Source: Planctomycetaceae bacterium
GTDB taxonomy: Bacteria; Planctomycetota; MHYJ01; SBBU01
Length of the DNA stretch: 6,058 nucleotides
Direction of reading: 5' to 3'
NCBI GenBank assembly: GCA_005239585.1
Contig: SBBU01000359.1
Span: 1-6,058 of the forward strand
Part shown: positions 1 to 6,058 of the stretch, in pieces
Layout: each line of letters opens with the position of its first letter
Numbering within the stretch: position 1 is the first letter of the stretch
The notes under the pieces: model-generated
The model's input: only the letters and a program-made list of their open reading frames with translations
Databases searched by the model: none
Told to the model about the DNA's origin: nothing
Made by a program: the position numbers and the translations under genes

Positions 1-521
1 GTGCATGAGGCTGGATTTGTGCCATGGGCCGAGTCGGGTATCAACACCTCATCGCGTTCATCATCATGCAGATAAGATTTTATCATCAAGAGTCCTGTTA
101 GCTCTCCCTGTGCCCCGGCTGCGGGTTGAATTGATATCGCGTCCATTCCGGATATGGCTTTAAGATATTCCTCCAGATCATGCATGAGTTTTAGGATTCC
201 CTGGCATTTTTCATCCGGCTGAAGCGGATGGATTTTCGAAAATCCGTCCATTGCTGCGCATTTTTCATTAATCTTGGGATTGTATTTCATAGTGCAAGAG
301 CCAAGCGGGTAGAAATTAGTGTCAATGGACATATTTTTATGAGCCAGTTCAATGAAGTGTCTTACTAGTGTCAGTTCACCTACTTGGGGCAGATTAGGGG
401 GTGCCTTTCTTAGAAATTTATTGGGTATTGCTTTTTCAACATCGATAGTAGGAACATCAGCTTCCGGCAGAGAAACTGCGTTTCTATTCTCTGTTGAGAG
501 TTCAAAGATTAATTTGCTCAT
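1..521 (-). CDS. gcvPB: Glycine dehydrogenase (decarboxylating) subunit 2, P-protein beta subunit; 3' part outside window
   Basis: This is the PLP-binding subunit of the two-subunit P protein. With GcvPA it decarboxylates glycine and passes the aminomethyl group to the lipoyl arm of GcvH, in the cytoplasm. I translated the reverse strand from the ATG at 521 and read 173 codons without a stop to the window edge. Family blocks seen are NFYPLGSCTMKYNPKIN (residues 69-85), IQPAAGAQGELTGLL (131-145) and PDSAHGTNPAS (162-172). Full-length family members are about 475-490 residues, so roughly the first third is present. The PLP-anchoring lysine, which lies further downstream, is not visible. The start codon overlaps the gcvPA stop in an ATGA (518-521) and has no Shine-Dalgarno sequence, so translation is probably coupled to gcvPA. 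The identification is firm; only completeness is unknown. Confidence 0.96.
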   Translation of the reverse strand, partial: MSKLIFELSTENRNAVSLPEADVPTIDVEKAIPNKFLRKAPPNLPQVGELTLVRHFIELAHKNMSIDTNFYPLGSCTMKYNPKINEKCAAMDGFSKIHPLQPDEKCQGILKLMHDLEEYLKAISGMDAISIQPAAGAQGELTGLLMIKSYLHDDERDEVLIPDSAHGTNPASC

Positions 522-1822
522 AGACAATTAGCGTAACGATCCAAAGTATCTTTGCTGATCTTTTCAGTCACGCACACAAGCATACAACCCTCTAATTCCG
601 GATAAAATTTATCGAGAACGAGTCCCGGCAATATTTTTTCATTCTCAAATTTTTGAGACGGTTTTATCCTTGCAATAAACTCATTGAAGAAGGGCTTTTT
701 AAAAACAAGGTATTTATCCAGTTTGGAGGCTAGATAATGGGATTTTTGAAGGCACATCTCAGCAACTTGGTTGAGGCCGTTTTTCCCAAGGCAGGAAAGG
801 TAGATTGTTGATCTTAATGCCAAAAGAGCTTGATTAGTGCAGATGTTGCTGGTGGCCTTGGCCCTTCGAATGTGCTGTTCTCGCGCCTGCAGAGTGAGTG
901 TATAGCCCCTCCTTCCCTCTTTATCAGCAGTTTGTCCTACGATCCTGCCGGGCATTTTTCTGACAAGGGAACCTGTTGAGGCTATAAAACCAAAAGTAGG
1001 TCCGCCATAGCTTATCTCATTGCCCAGCGATTGGCCATCTCCGGTCGCGATATCAAAGCCGCATTCTCCGGGAGTTTTCAATATTGCCAGGGATATAGGA
1101 TTGACACTTGCTATTGAAAGTGCCCCTTGGGCTTTAGCTATTTGAGATATCGTCTCGAGATCTTCAACGCAGCCAAAGAAATTTGGATTTTGAACCACAA
1201 CTGAAGCGGTATTATTGTCTGTTAATCTGGCTATATCAGTTGGGTCGGTAACTCCATCCTTATAAGGACATTCTACAAGTTGAAACTGCTTAAACTGGAG
1301 GATTGATTTTATCACTTGCCTATAAAATGGATTCACAGCAGAAGAGATAACAACCTTTGTCTTTGAGGTGTGTTCTATAGACATACCTACAGCCTCGCAT
1401 AGTGCACTCGCTCCGTCGTAGTGTGAGGCATTTGAGACATGCATGCCTGTGAGTTCACACATCATTGTTTGATATTCAAATATTGCCTGCAGGTTTCCCT
1501 GACTTGCCTCTGCCTGGTATGGTGTATAGGCCGTGTAAAATTCGTTTCTTCTGCTTAATTCCTCGACTACACTCGGGATAAAGTGATCGTATTTCCCAGC
1601 CCCGATAAAACAGGTATAGTTGGAAATAGCTGTATTTAGAGATCCCAGACCGGAAAGCAGGTTCAATACTTCCAGTTCGCTCAGTGGTGGCGGGACATTC
1701 AATGGAGAGGCCTTGGCTCGGATGTTTTCCGGTATATCTTTGAAAAGTTCATCGGTGGAATTGATCCCGATTGCTTTTAGCATATGTTCTACATCTTGTT
1801 TTGTGTTCTGTATATATTCCAT
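518..1822 (-). CDS. gcvPA: Glycine dehydrogenase (decarboxylating) subunit 1, P-protein alpha subunit
   Basis: This 434-residue protein is complete, close to the family's usual 440-450. It is the non-PLP-anchoring subunit that pairs with GcvPB to form the glycine-decarboxylating active site. Diagnostic blocks are FIGAGKYDHFIP (residues 72-83), FYTAYTPYQAEASQGN (95-110), LQAIFEYQTM (111-120) and NASHYDGASALCE (131-143), all in the order expected for the N-terminal half of single-chain GcvP. The ATG at 1822 is preferred: an in-frame stop, the gcvH terminator, lies 30 bases upstream, and no other ATG, GTG or TTG lies between. No convincing Shine-Dalgarno site precedes it, so ribosomes finishing gcvH may re-initiate here. 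Its stop overlaps the gcvPB start by four bases. No truncation or missing block is seen. Confidence 0.97.
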   Translation of the reverse strand: MEYIQNTKQDVEHMLKAIGINSTDELFKDIPENIRAKASPLNVPPPLSELEVLNLLSGLGSLNTAISNYTCFIGAGKYDHFIPSVVEELSRRNEFYTAYTPYQAEASQGNLQAIFEYQTMMCELTGMHVSNASHYDGASALCEAVGMSIEHTSKTKVVISSAVNPFYRQVIKSILQFKQFQLVECPYKDGVTDPTDIARLTDNNTASVVVQNPNFFGCVEDLETISQIAKAQGALSIASVNPISLAILKTPGECGFDIATGDGQSLGNEISYGGPTFGFIASTGSLVRKMPGRIVGQTADKEGRRGYTLTLQAREQHIRRAKATSNICTNQALLALRSTIYLSCLGKNGLNQVAEMCLQKSHYLASKLDKYLVFKKPFFNEFIARIKPSQKFENEKILPGLVLDKFYPELEGCMLVCVTEKISKDTLDRYANCL

Positions 1823-1852
1823 TACAAACTCAGATCGTAAGAGATGGTTCAG

Positions 1853-2293
1853 TTAGACAAAGTATTCTTCGTCGAGGTCGTCATCGTCTTCAGATTTGCC
1901 GCCCTCACTCTCTGTTGATTTTATGAATTCATCATACTCTGTTGCCGACATCAGACCATTGAGCTCTGAAGGCTCGGTGAATCTGATTTTTATAAGCCAA
2001 CCATCCTCGTAGGGTTCTTCTGCAATTGTAGCAACACGGTCTACTACGTCCTTATTTATTTCCTGGACTTTTCCAGAAAGGGGAGATATAAGCTCTGAAA
2101 CAGTCTTTACGGATTCAATCTCTCCGAAAGCCTGACCTTGTTCGAGGTTTTCGCCGATTTTTGGCAGTTCTACATGAACCAAGTCACTTAGTTTGCTGAC
2201 GGCAAAGTCAGTTATGCCCACCACTGCTGTATTTTTGTTTATGATTTTAATCCATTCGTGAGTCTCGTTGAATTTCAAATCAGGAGGTCTCAT
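1853..2293 (-). CDS. gcvH: Glycine cleavage system H protein (lipoyl carrier) with acidic C-terminal extension
   Basis: GcvH is the small cytoplasmic carrier whose lipoyl-lysine arm shuttles the aminomethyl intermediate among the P, T and L proteins. The lipoylation block GEIESVKTVSELISPLSGKV spans residues 57-76, with K63 the expected modified lysine. HEW (12-14), GITDFAV (26-32) and EEPYEDGWLIKI (92-103) are also typical. The protein has 146 residues, against about 125-130 for most bacterial GcvH. The excess is a C-terminal tail from about residue 126, rich in Asp and Glu with a run of four Asp at 136-139, that is not part of the usual fold. The ATG at 2293 overlaps the gcvT stop (ATGA) and follows an AGGAG six bases upstream, so this start is well supported. 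Confidence 0.97.
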   Translation of the reverse strand: MRPPDLKFNETHEWIKIINKNTAVVGITDFAVSKLSDLVHVELPKIGENLEQGQAFGEIESVKTVSELISPLSGKVQEINKDVVDRVATIAEEPYEDGWLIKIRFTEPSELNGLMSATEYDEFIKSTESEGGKSEDDDDLDEEYFV

Positions 2294-3381
2294 TTTTTTC
2301 TCCTGTAAAATGGAAGTTCTTGAATTACTATTTCCTCTCGTTTTCCCCTAATATCTACTGTTAAAGTGTTGTTAGGCTTTGCTTGCTCAGGTTCAACGTA
2401 GCACATTCCTATTGCCTTTTGAAATGTGGGCGAGAAAGTGCCACTTGTAACAAACCCCATTTTTCTGTCCTTGTCAAATATTTCATGACCATGTCTTGCG
2501 ATTCTTTTGGATGTCATTGTAAAGCCTGTTAGGCGTCTTGTTGGTTTGACGTTGGCAATCGAAGATTTTCCTACAAAGTCTGTCTTATCGAGTGAGACGG
2601 CGAAAGAGAGCCCTGCCTCGATGGGATTAAACGTTTCATCTATATCGTTTCCATACAAGGCCATGCCTGCCTCGGTTCGTAAAGTATCTCTGGCGCCAAG
2701 ACCAGCCGGTATTACTTTGGTTACATTGCTAGATAAAAGTTTTGACCATATTGACACAGTTATTTTTTTCGGGGCCATTATTTCAAAACCATCTTCACCT
2801 GTATATCCAGTTCGTGAAACCACAGCATCTTCACCCATAATTGTGACGTTTCTAAACCTGTAATATTTCAACTTGTTTAATTCGAGTGAGAGAGAATCTT
2901 TCATTACCTTTTCAGAGTCTGGGCCTTGAAGTGCTATCATGGATAACTCCATGGTTTTATCAACTATTTCTACAGCAATGTTTCCAGAAAATGATTTCAT
3001 GTGTGCCAGCACATTTTCGCGATTTGAGGCATTTACTACCAACAAATAAAGATTTGCATCTTTATACAGAACGAGATCGTCAATTATTCCACCCTTGCTA
3101 TTAAGGATCATGCAATATTTGGCCTGACCCTCTAAAAGCTTTTCTATATCAGTAGTAAGTAAACCCTGTAAAAACCTTGTGCAGTCATTACCTTTGACCA
3201 CGATTCTGCCCATATGGGACAGATCAAATAGAGTAGATGCTTTTCTTGTGTGTAGGTGTTCTTCAACGATACCGGTATAAGATATAGGCATTTGCCAGCC
3301 ATGAAAGTCTACTATGTTTGCCTTGAGTTTGAGATGTGTATCGTAAAGTGCTGTTTTCAACTTGACAGTTTTAAATAACAA
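2290..3381 (-). CDS. gcvT: Aminomethyltransferase, glycine cleavage system T protein
   Basis: GcvT moves the methylene carbon from aminomethyl-lipoyl-GcvH to tetrahydrofolate, releasing ammonia and giving 5,10-methylene-tetrahydrofolate. The sequence shows the N-terminal TALYDTH and VDFHGWQMP blocks (residues 10-32), FDLSHMG (52-58), GGIIDDLVLY (97-106, where D101 is the likely catalytic Asp), the RTGYTGEDGFEI loop (190-201) and GLGARDTLRTEAGMALYGND (227-246). The GcvT C-terminal domain follows. At 363 residues its length is normal. The start is uncertain: no ATG occurs before residue 31. The open frame begins at a TTG (3381), with a second TTG at 3360; the latter gives an N-terminus (MKTALYD) closer to typical GcvT. 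Neither has a good Shine-Dalgarno site. It is the first gene of the operon. Confidence 0.96.
   Translation of the reverse strand: MLFKTVKLKTALYDTHLKLKANIVDFHGWQMPISYTGIVEEHLHTRKASTLFDLSHMGRIVVKGNDCTRFLQGLLTTDIEKLLEGQAKYCMILNSKGGIIDDLVLYKDANLYLLVVNASNRENVLAHMKSFSGNIAVEIVDKTMELSMIALQGPDSEKVMKDSLSLELNKLKYYRFRNVTIMGEDAVVSRTGYTGEDGFEIMAPKKITVSIWSKLLSSNVTKVIPAGLGARDTLRTEAGMALYGNDIDETFNPIEAGLSFAVSLDKTDFVGKSSIANVKPTRRLTGFTMTSKRIARHGHEIFDKDRKMGFVTSGTFSPTFQKAIGMCYVEPEQAKPNNTLTVDIRGKREEIVIQELPFYRRKK
2300..2304 (-). promoter_or_regulatory. Shine-Dalgarno site of gcvH, inside the gcvT 3' end
   Basis: On the minus strand AGGAG lies six bases before the gcvH ATG. It falls within the last sense codons of gcvT, those for the Arg-Arg-Lys-Lys C-terminus. 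It is the only clear, well-spaced ribosome binding site in the glycine cleavage operon and fixes the gcvH start. It may give GcvH its own loading of ribosomes, since the carrier protein is usually needed in excess over the enzymes. Confidence 0.8.
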
Positions 3382-3390
3382 TTCTATAAA
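3362..3390 (+). promoter_or_regulatory. Near-consensus sigma-70 promoter for the receiver-domain gene
   Basis: TTGACA (3362-3367) is a perfect -35 hexamer, followed after exactly 17 bases by TATAAA (3385-3390), five of six matches to the -10 consensus. Transcription would start near 3397 and give the plus-strand receiver gene a leader of about 90 bases. The element overlaps the 5' end of the divergent gcvT coding region, so initiation here could interfere with gcvT transcription or leader use. It is read from sequence only; no matching minus-strand promoter of similar quality was found in the same gap. Confidence 0.65.
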
Positions 3391-3404
3391 CCAAGCGCTA
3401 AACT

Positions 3405-3434
3405 AAGTATCATCTGGGCACAAAAAACTATCAT
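3405..3434. repeat. Paired 9-base direct repeat, possible operator
   Basis: AAGTATCAT (3405-3413) and AACTATCAT (3426-3434) match at eight of nine positions, and their starts are 21 bases apart, two turns of B-DNA. They lie just downstream of the plus-strand promoter and upstream of gcvT, in the region shared by the two divergent genes. A regulator binding both copies on one DNA face is possible. The repeat is short and in AT-rich DNA, so chance is a real alternative. Confidence 0.3.
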
Positions 3435-3484
3435 TTTTATTTGAAAAATCAAGTTTCTTGAAAGGGAGTGGTAAAAAACTTACA

Positions 3485-3874
3485 ATGTGGTGCGTGTCAA
3501 AACGTATCTTGATAGTGGAGGATTCGAAAAACATTAGGGATATATTAGGATTCATGCTCAAGAATAGAGACTATGAGATTATCCAAGCTGAGGAGGGAAA
3601 CGAAGGCTATTTAAAGGCGACCACTGAAAAACCTGATCTTATTATTCTTGACGCTATGCTGCCTAACAAGACAGGATTTGAGATATGCGCAGATCTAAAA
3701 TCAAGCCCTGATCATAAGAGCATACCAGTAGTGATGCTAACCGCTATTACTCAAGGTAGCGACAAGCCGGATGAGTATTGGAGGCAGATGTCAAAGGCTG
3801 ACGAATTCATTTCCAAACCGTTCAAGGCGAGGGAACTTATTGATTGTATCGAAGGTCTACTGAACAAGCACTAG
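3485..3874 (+). CDS. Stand-alone CheY-like response regulator (single receiver domain)
   Basis: The 129-residue product is one receiver domain with no output domain. Visible receiver residues are the acidic pair E12-D13 after ILIV, the phospho-acceptor D56 in LIILDAMLPN, T86 in VVMLTA and K111 in ISKPF. It would be phosphorylated by a histidine kinase and act by protein contact. No kinase is in the window. The stretch between strand 4 and strand 5, TQGSDKPDEYWRQMSKADEF (89-108), differs from the commoner form with a GADD-type turn. The ATG at 3485 is chosen. The frame stays open upstream to a TTG at 3458, and a GTG at 3494 would give an equally typical MSKRILIVED start. An AAGGGAG at 3462-3468 is the only ribosome-site candidate, but it sits 16 bases from the ATG, further than usual. 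The gene is divergent from gcvT and convergent with the epimerase gene, so it is probably monocistronic. Confidence 0.92.
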   Translation: MWCVSKRILIVEDSKNIRDILGFMLKNRDYEIIQAEEGNEGYLKATTEKPDLIILDAMLPNKTGFEICADLKSSPDHKSIPVVMLTAITQGSDKPDEYWRQMSKADEFISKPFKARELIDCIEGLLNKH

Positions 3875-3906
3875 CCCGCATTCAGTTCAAGTTTTTAGAA
3901 TGAGGA

Positions 3907-4866
3907 TTAATTCGTAGATTGCTTTTGAAAGATTTCCTTATACCAGTCTACGAATTTTTCTAGTCCATCCTTAATAGTGATTTTAGGATAAAAGCCGAGT
4001 CTTGATGAAGCCTTACTAATGTCGGCAAATGTTTGCTTTACATCGCCTGGCTGTTCTGCAATGCGTCGTATTACGGCTTTCTTCCCAATTTTTTGTTCTA
4101 GTATGTTTATAACATTCGCAATTTCTGTGGGTTTTGAATTTCCTATATTGTACACCTCAAAATGCTCGTCCAGATTAGCGCAATTAACCACAGCAGAGAT
4201 AACGTCGTCCACGTAAGTATAGTCACGAAGGGTAGAGTCGCCATATATTTCGATTTCCTTTCCTTCAGAAATTAATCTTGTGAATTTATGTATTGCCATA
4301 TCTGGCCGTTGCCTTGGCCCATAGCACGTAAAGAATCGAAGTGCTGTAGGTCTGAAATCAAACAGCTTTGAATAGACCCGTAAGGTATGTTCAGCAGCCA
4401 ATTTTGTGGCTCCGTATGGCGAGATCGGTTGCAGATCCTCTTCGACTTCGCTAAACGGTACATTGTTGGTGTTTCCGTATACACTTGATGATGAAGCAAA
4501 TATAATTCTTTTTAGTTTCCTCTCCTTTGCTATTTCAAGGAGGTTGATAGTGCCTGTTACATTTACATTGTTATAACGTGCGGGATCTTTTATTGATGGC
4601 CTTACCCCTGCTAGCGCTGCAAGGTGAAAAATCACATCGAATTTCCAAGATGCCATCACATCTTGGAGCTTTTCTGTATTAAGAATGTCTACATTGCAAA
4701 GTTTAAATTTAGAGTTTTTCGAAAGGGCCAGCAGATTCTTTTCTTTTAATCTAATGTCATAATATGGATCGAAATTGTCTATACCAATTACAGTGTTTGA
4801 TTTGGCCAGTGCCTCACAGAGGTGCGATCCTATGAATCCAGCTGCTCCGGTAACTAGGGTATTCAC
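3907..4866 (-). CDS. NAD-dependent sugar-nucleotide epimerase, UDP-glucuronate 4-epimerase type
   Basis: This is a 319-residue extended short-chain dehydrogenase/reductase, complete. The Rossmann motif GAAGFIG is at residues 7-13, with D30 as the likely NAD ribose-binding acid. FHLAALAGVRPSI (80-92), the Ser-rich catalytic strand before VYG (S126 is the likely catalytic Ser) and Y151-x-x-x-K155 in SPYGATK complete the active site. FDPYYDIRLKEKNL (32-45), YGPRQRPDMAIHKF (182-195), RDYTYVDD (214-221), NIGNS (240-244) and QPGDV (272-276) point to the UDP-glucuronate 4-epimerase branch, which would convert UDP-glucuronate to UDP-galacturonate. A UDP-glucose or UDP-N-acetylhexosamine 4-epimerase remains possible because substrate is hard to predict here. 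The start is GTG, overlapping the glycosyltransferase stop in a GTGA (4863-4866), without a Shine-Dalgarno site, so coupling is likely. Its stop is 32 bases from that of the convergent receiver gene. Confidence 0.93.
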   Translation of the reverse strand: MNTLVTGAAGFIGSHLCEALAKSNTVIGIDNFDPYYDIRLKEKNLLALSKNSKFKLCNVDILNTEKLQDVMASWKFDVIFHLAALAGVRPSIKDPARYNNVNVTGTINLLEIAKERKLKRIIFASSSSVYGNTNNVPFSEVEEDLQPISPYGATKLAAEHTLRVYSKLFDFRPTALRFFTCYGPRQRPDMAIHKFTRLISEGKEIEIYGDSTLRDYTYVDDVISAVVNCANLDEHFEVYNIGNSKPTEIANVINILEQKIGKKAVIRRIAEQPGDVKQTFADISKASSRLGFYPKITIKDGLEKFVDWYKEIFQKQSTN

Positions 4867-6058
4867 TTCAACTGTGGTTCTACGCCTGCAGTTTCTGTTT
4901 TTGGGATTTTTGGCAGTTGTTCTTCTGTCGTCCTCTTTGTCTCTCTAGATTGAAGCACGGGTAATATAGCTACATATAAGAAACCCAACATGAACATTCC
5001 AAGAAATGGTACGGCAATCCACATTTTAAAGTTTATCGCATGATAGAGTGCAACTCCAAAATATATGCTTGCTAGGATCTCAAGAAACTGGATTATACGA
5101 TTGGCGCTGTTGCTGTATTTTCTTTCTTTTGTTCTATTGCCATTTTGGCTTATATTGTATTTTGGTGTGCGGACAAAGGCATTGTTTTTGCTGAATAACC
5201 CTTCTAAAACAGCCTTTGAATTGTTTATGCACATGCCTATTCCGCATGAGAGTACAGCAGGTAGTGAAAAGCACGTCTTTATGAAGCTGTATCCAAGTTC
5301 AGTTTGACCTAGCATATAAAAAACACACAGGGATATCGTAGAGCATGCAAATGTTATCAAATCTACTTCTGCAGGCACGTTTGTTATGTAGGTGCCTCGA
5401 ATAAGAGTCATAGGTAACATGAGTAAAGAAAGTAGGAGTAACAGCAGAAAATTGAAGCTTCCACATAAGTGGATGATAGCCTCTGCTTTGACATAGCCGC
5501 GTACTTTAGCCTTTAAAACACCGGGTAAGTTCTTTTTTGCGGTTTGAATTGCATTTTTAACCCATCTGTGTTGTTGTGTCTTGTAATCTCCCATTTCTGA
5601 TGGGAGCTCTGAAGGCGTCTCAATGTCGTTAATATATAATAATTCCCACCCATTGATTTGCGCCCTGAAGCTCATGTCAAAATCCTCAGAGACGATGTTA
5701 GTGTTCCAGCCGCCCAGATTTTCAATCGCTGATTTTCGCCAGATGCCTGCTGTTCCGTTATAATTGATGAAACGTCCTGTCCTATTTCTAGCTGTTTGTT
5801 CGATTACAAAATGGCTGTCAAGAGTGATAGCCTGAACATTTGTAAGTATTGAGTAATTTTTATTTATATGACTCCATCTGGTTTGAATAGCGCCTATATT
5901 TGGATTTGTAAAATGGTGTATGCTGGCTTTCAAGAAATTACTAGGCGCAACAGAATCTGCATCGAAAAAGGCTATGAATTCACCTCTTGCAGAGAGTAAA
6001 CCATTATTTAAATTACCTGCTTTATATCCTTCTCTTTTCTCTCTTCTAACGTGAGAAA
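4863..6058 (-). CDS. Membrane-bound family 2 glycosyltransferase, cellulose synthase/CslA-like; 5' part outside window
   Basis: The frame is open from the window edge (first full codon at 6056) for 397 residues to the stop; the TTG at 5933 is internal, not a start. Numbering from the edge, it shows KREGYKAGNLNNGL (7-20), the metal-binding DAD (32-34) in AFFDADSVAP, SEDFD (123-127, catalytic acid region) and QQHRW (161-165, the QxxRW acceptor/processivity motif). Then follow about five hydrophobic segments (near 193-219, 231-250, 262-277, 321-342 and 345-366) with FVRTPKY at 294-300. This arrangement is that of processive, inner-membrane beta-glycan synthases, which extend a polysaccharide from a nucleotide sugar on the cytoplasmic side. 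FVRTPKY resembles the plant CslA/mannan-synthase-like branch, but the sugar cannot be deduced. The missing N-terminus should hold the first nucleotide-binding Asp and perhaps one or two membrane helices. It overlaps the epimerase gene by four bases. Confidence 0.92.
   Translation of the reverse strand, partial: SHVRREKREGYKAGNLNNGLLSARGEFIAFFDADSVAPSNFLKASIHHFTNPNIGAIQTRWSHINKNYSILTNVQAITLDSHFVIEQTARNRTGRFINYNGTAGIWRKSAIENLGGWNTNIVSEDFDMSFRAQINGWELLYINDIETPSELPSEMGDYKTQQHRWVKNAIQTAKKNLPGVLKAKVRGYVKAEAIIHLCGSFNFLLLLLLSLLMLPMTLIRGTYITNVPAEVDLITFACSTISLCVFYMLGQTELGYSFIKTCFSLPAVLSCGIGMCINNSKAVLEGLFSKNNAFVRTPKYNISQNGNRTKERKYSNSANRIIQFLEILASIYFGVALYHAINFKMWIAVPFLGMFMLGFLYVAILPVLQSRETKRTTEEQLPKIPKTETAGVEPQLK

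Noticed and set aside
1620..1856. Plus-strand open frame of 78 codons opposite the start of gcvPA
   Set aside because: It lies antisense to a strongly conserved gene, shows no recognisable domain, and is explained as a shadow frame.
2507..2863. Plus-strand open frame of 118 codons opposite gcvT
   Set aside because: It is antisense to conserved gcvT blocks including RTGYTGEDGFEI and GLGARDTLR, with no family resemblance of its own.
2886..3104. Plus-strand open frame of 72 codons opposite gcvT
   Set aside because: It is antisense to gcvT and has no recognisable motif.
3424..3452. Minus-strand promoter for the gcv operon (TTGATT at 3447-3452 with TAGTTT at 3425-3430, 16-base spacer)
   Set aside because: The -10 match is poor, and neighbouring combinations are no better. 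A promoter must exist, but the sequence does not single one out.
3382..3484. Glycine riboswitch upstream of gcvT
   Set aside because: Glycine riboswitches are often found before gcvT, so I looked on the minus strand. The gap of about 100 bases is AT-rich and lacks the conserved aptamer core and paired stems.
3859..3896. Possible terminator after the receiver gene: ACTGAA (3859-3864) pairing with TTCAGT (3881-3886), then a T run at 3892-3896
   Set aside because: The stem is only six A/T-rich pairs with a 16-base loop, starts inside the coding region, and the T run is five bases beyond it, so it is too weak to call.
4019..4499. Further open frames opposite or out of frame with the epimerase gene (4019-4216 plus, 4272-4499 minus)
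   Set aside because: Both lie wholly within the conserved epimerase coding region and look compositionally like shadow translations.
5065..5307. Plus-strand hydrophobic open frame of 80 codons that looks membrane-like
   Set aside because: It is antisense to the glycosyltransferase membrane segments; the hydrophobicity is a by-product of the opposite strand.
5931..5933. TTG at 5933 as the start of the glycosyltransferase
   Set aside because: The frame continues upstream to the window edge and encodes the conserved GYKAGNLN and FFDADS blocks, so the codon is internal.

Overview
The window is a compact bacterial chromosomal segment, moderately AT-rich by eye, with no mobile elements, tRNAs, rRNAs or CRISPR. 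It has three blocks. (1) Positions 1-3381, minus strand: a glycine cleavage operon transcribed right to left as gcvT, gcvH, gcvPA, gcvPB, with gcvPB running off the left edge. (2) Positions 3382-3874: a short divergent intergenic region and a plus-strand gene for a stand-alone CheY-like receiver protein. (3) Positions 3907-6058, minus strand: a nucleotide-sugar epimerase of the UDP-glucuronate 4-epimerase type, preceded by a membrane-bound family 2 glycosyltransferase whose 5' end lies beyond the right edge.

The glycine cleavage genes form one translationally coupled unit. gcvT/gcvH and gcvPA/gcvPB each overlap by four bases (ATGA), and gcvH to gcvPA is a 30-base gap. The P protein is split into two subunits, as in Firmicutes, Thermus, archaea and many anaerobic or candidate phyla, unlike the single-chain GcvP of enterobacteria and mitochondria. 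T, H and P together take the aminomethyl group of glycine to tetrahydrofolate, releasing CO2 and ammonia. The L protein is not in the window. The block 3 genes also overlap by four bases (GTGA) and fit a polysaccharide or glycoconjugate locus: a processive-type glycosyltransferase plus an enzyme that interconverts its possible sugar-nucleotide donors.

The organism cannot be named from this sequence. Split GcvP, frequent TTG/GTG starts, weak Shine-Dalgarno sites, a lone receiver protein and a CslA-like glycosyltransferase suggest an environmental Gram-negative or candidate-phylum bacterium (Planctomycetota or Omnitrophota would fit), but this is only an impression.

I see no evidence of a wholly new biological system. 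The points most worth a second look are a near-consensus sigma-70 promoter for the receiver gene placed inside the first codons of gcvT, a paired direct repeat in the divergent intergenic region, an acidic C-terminal extension on GcvH, and the absence of any ATG start for gcvT.
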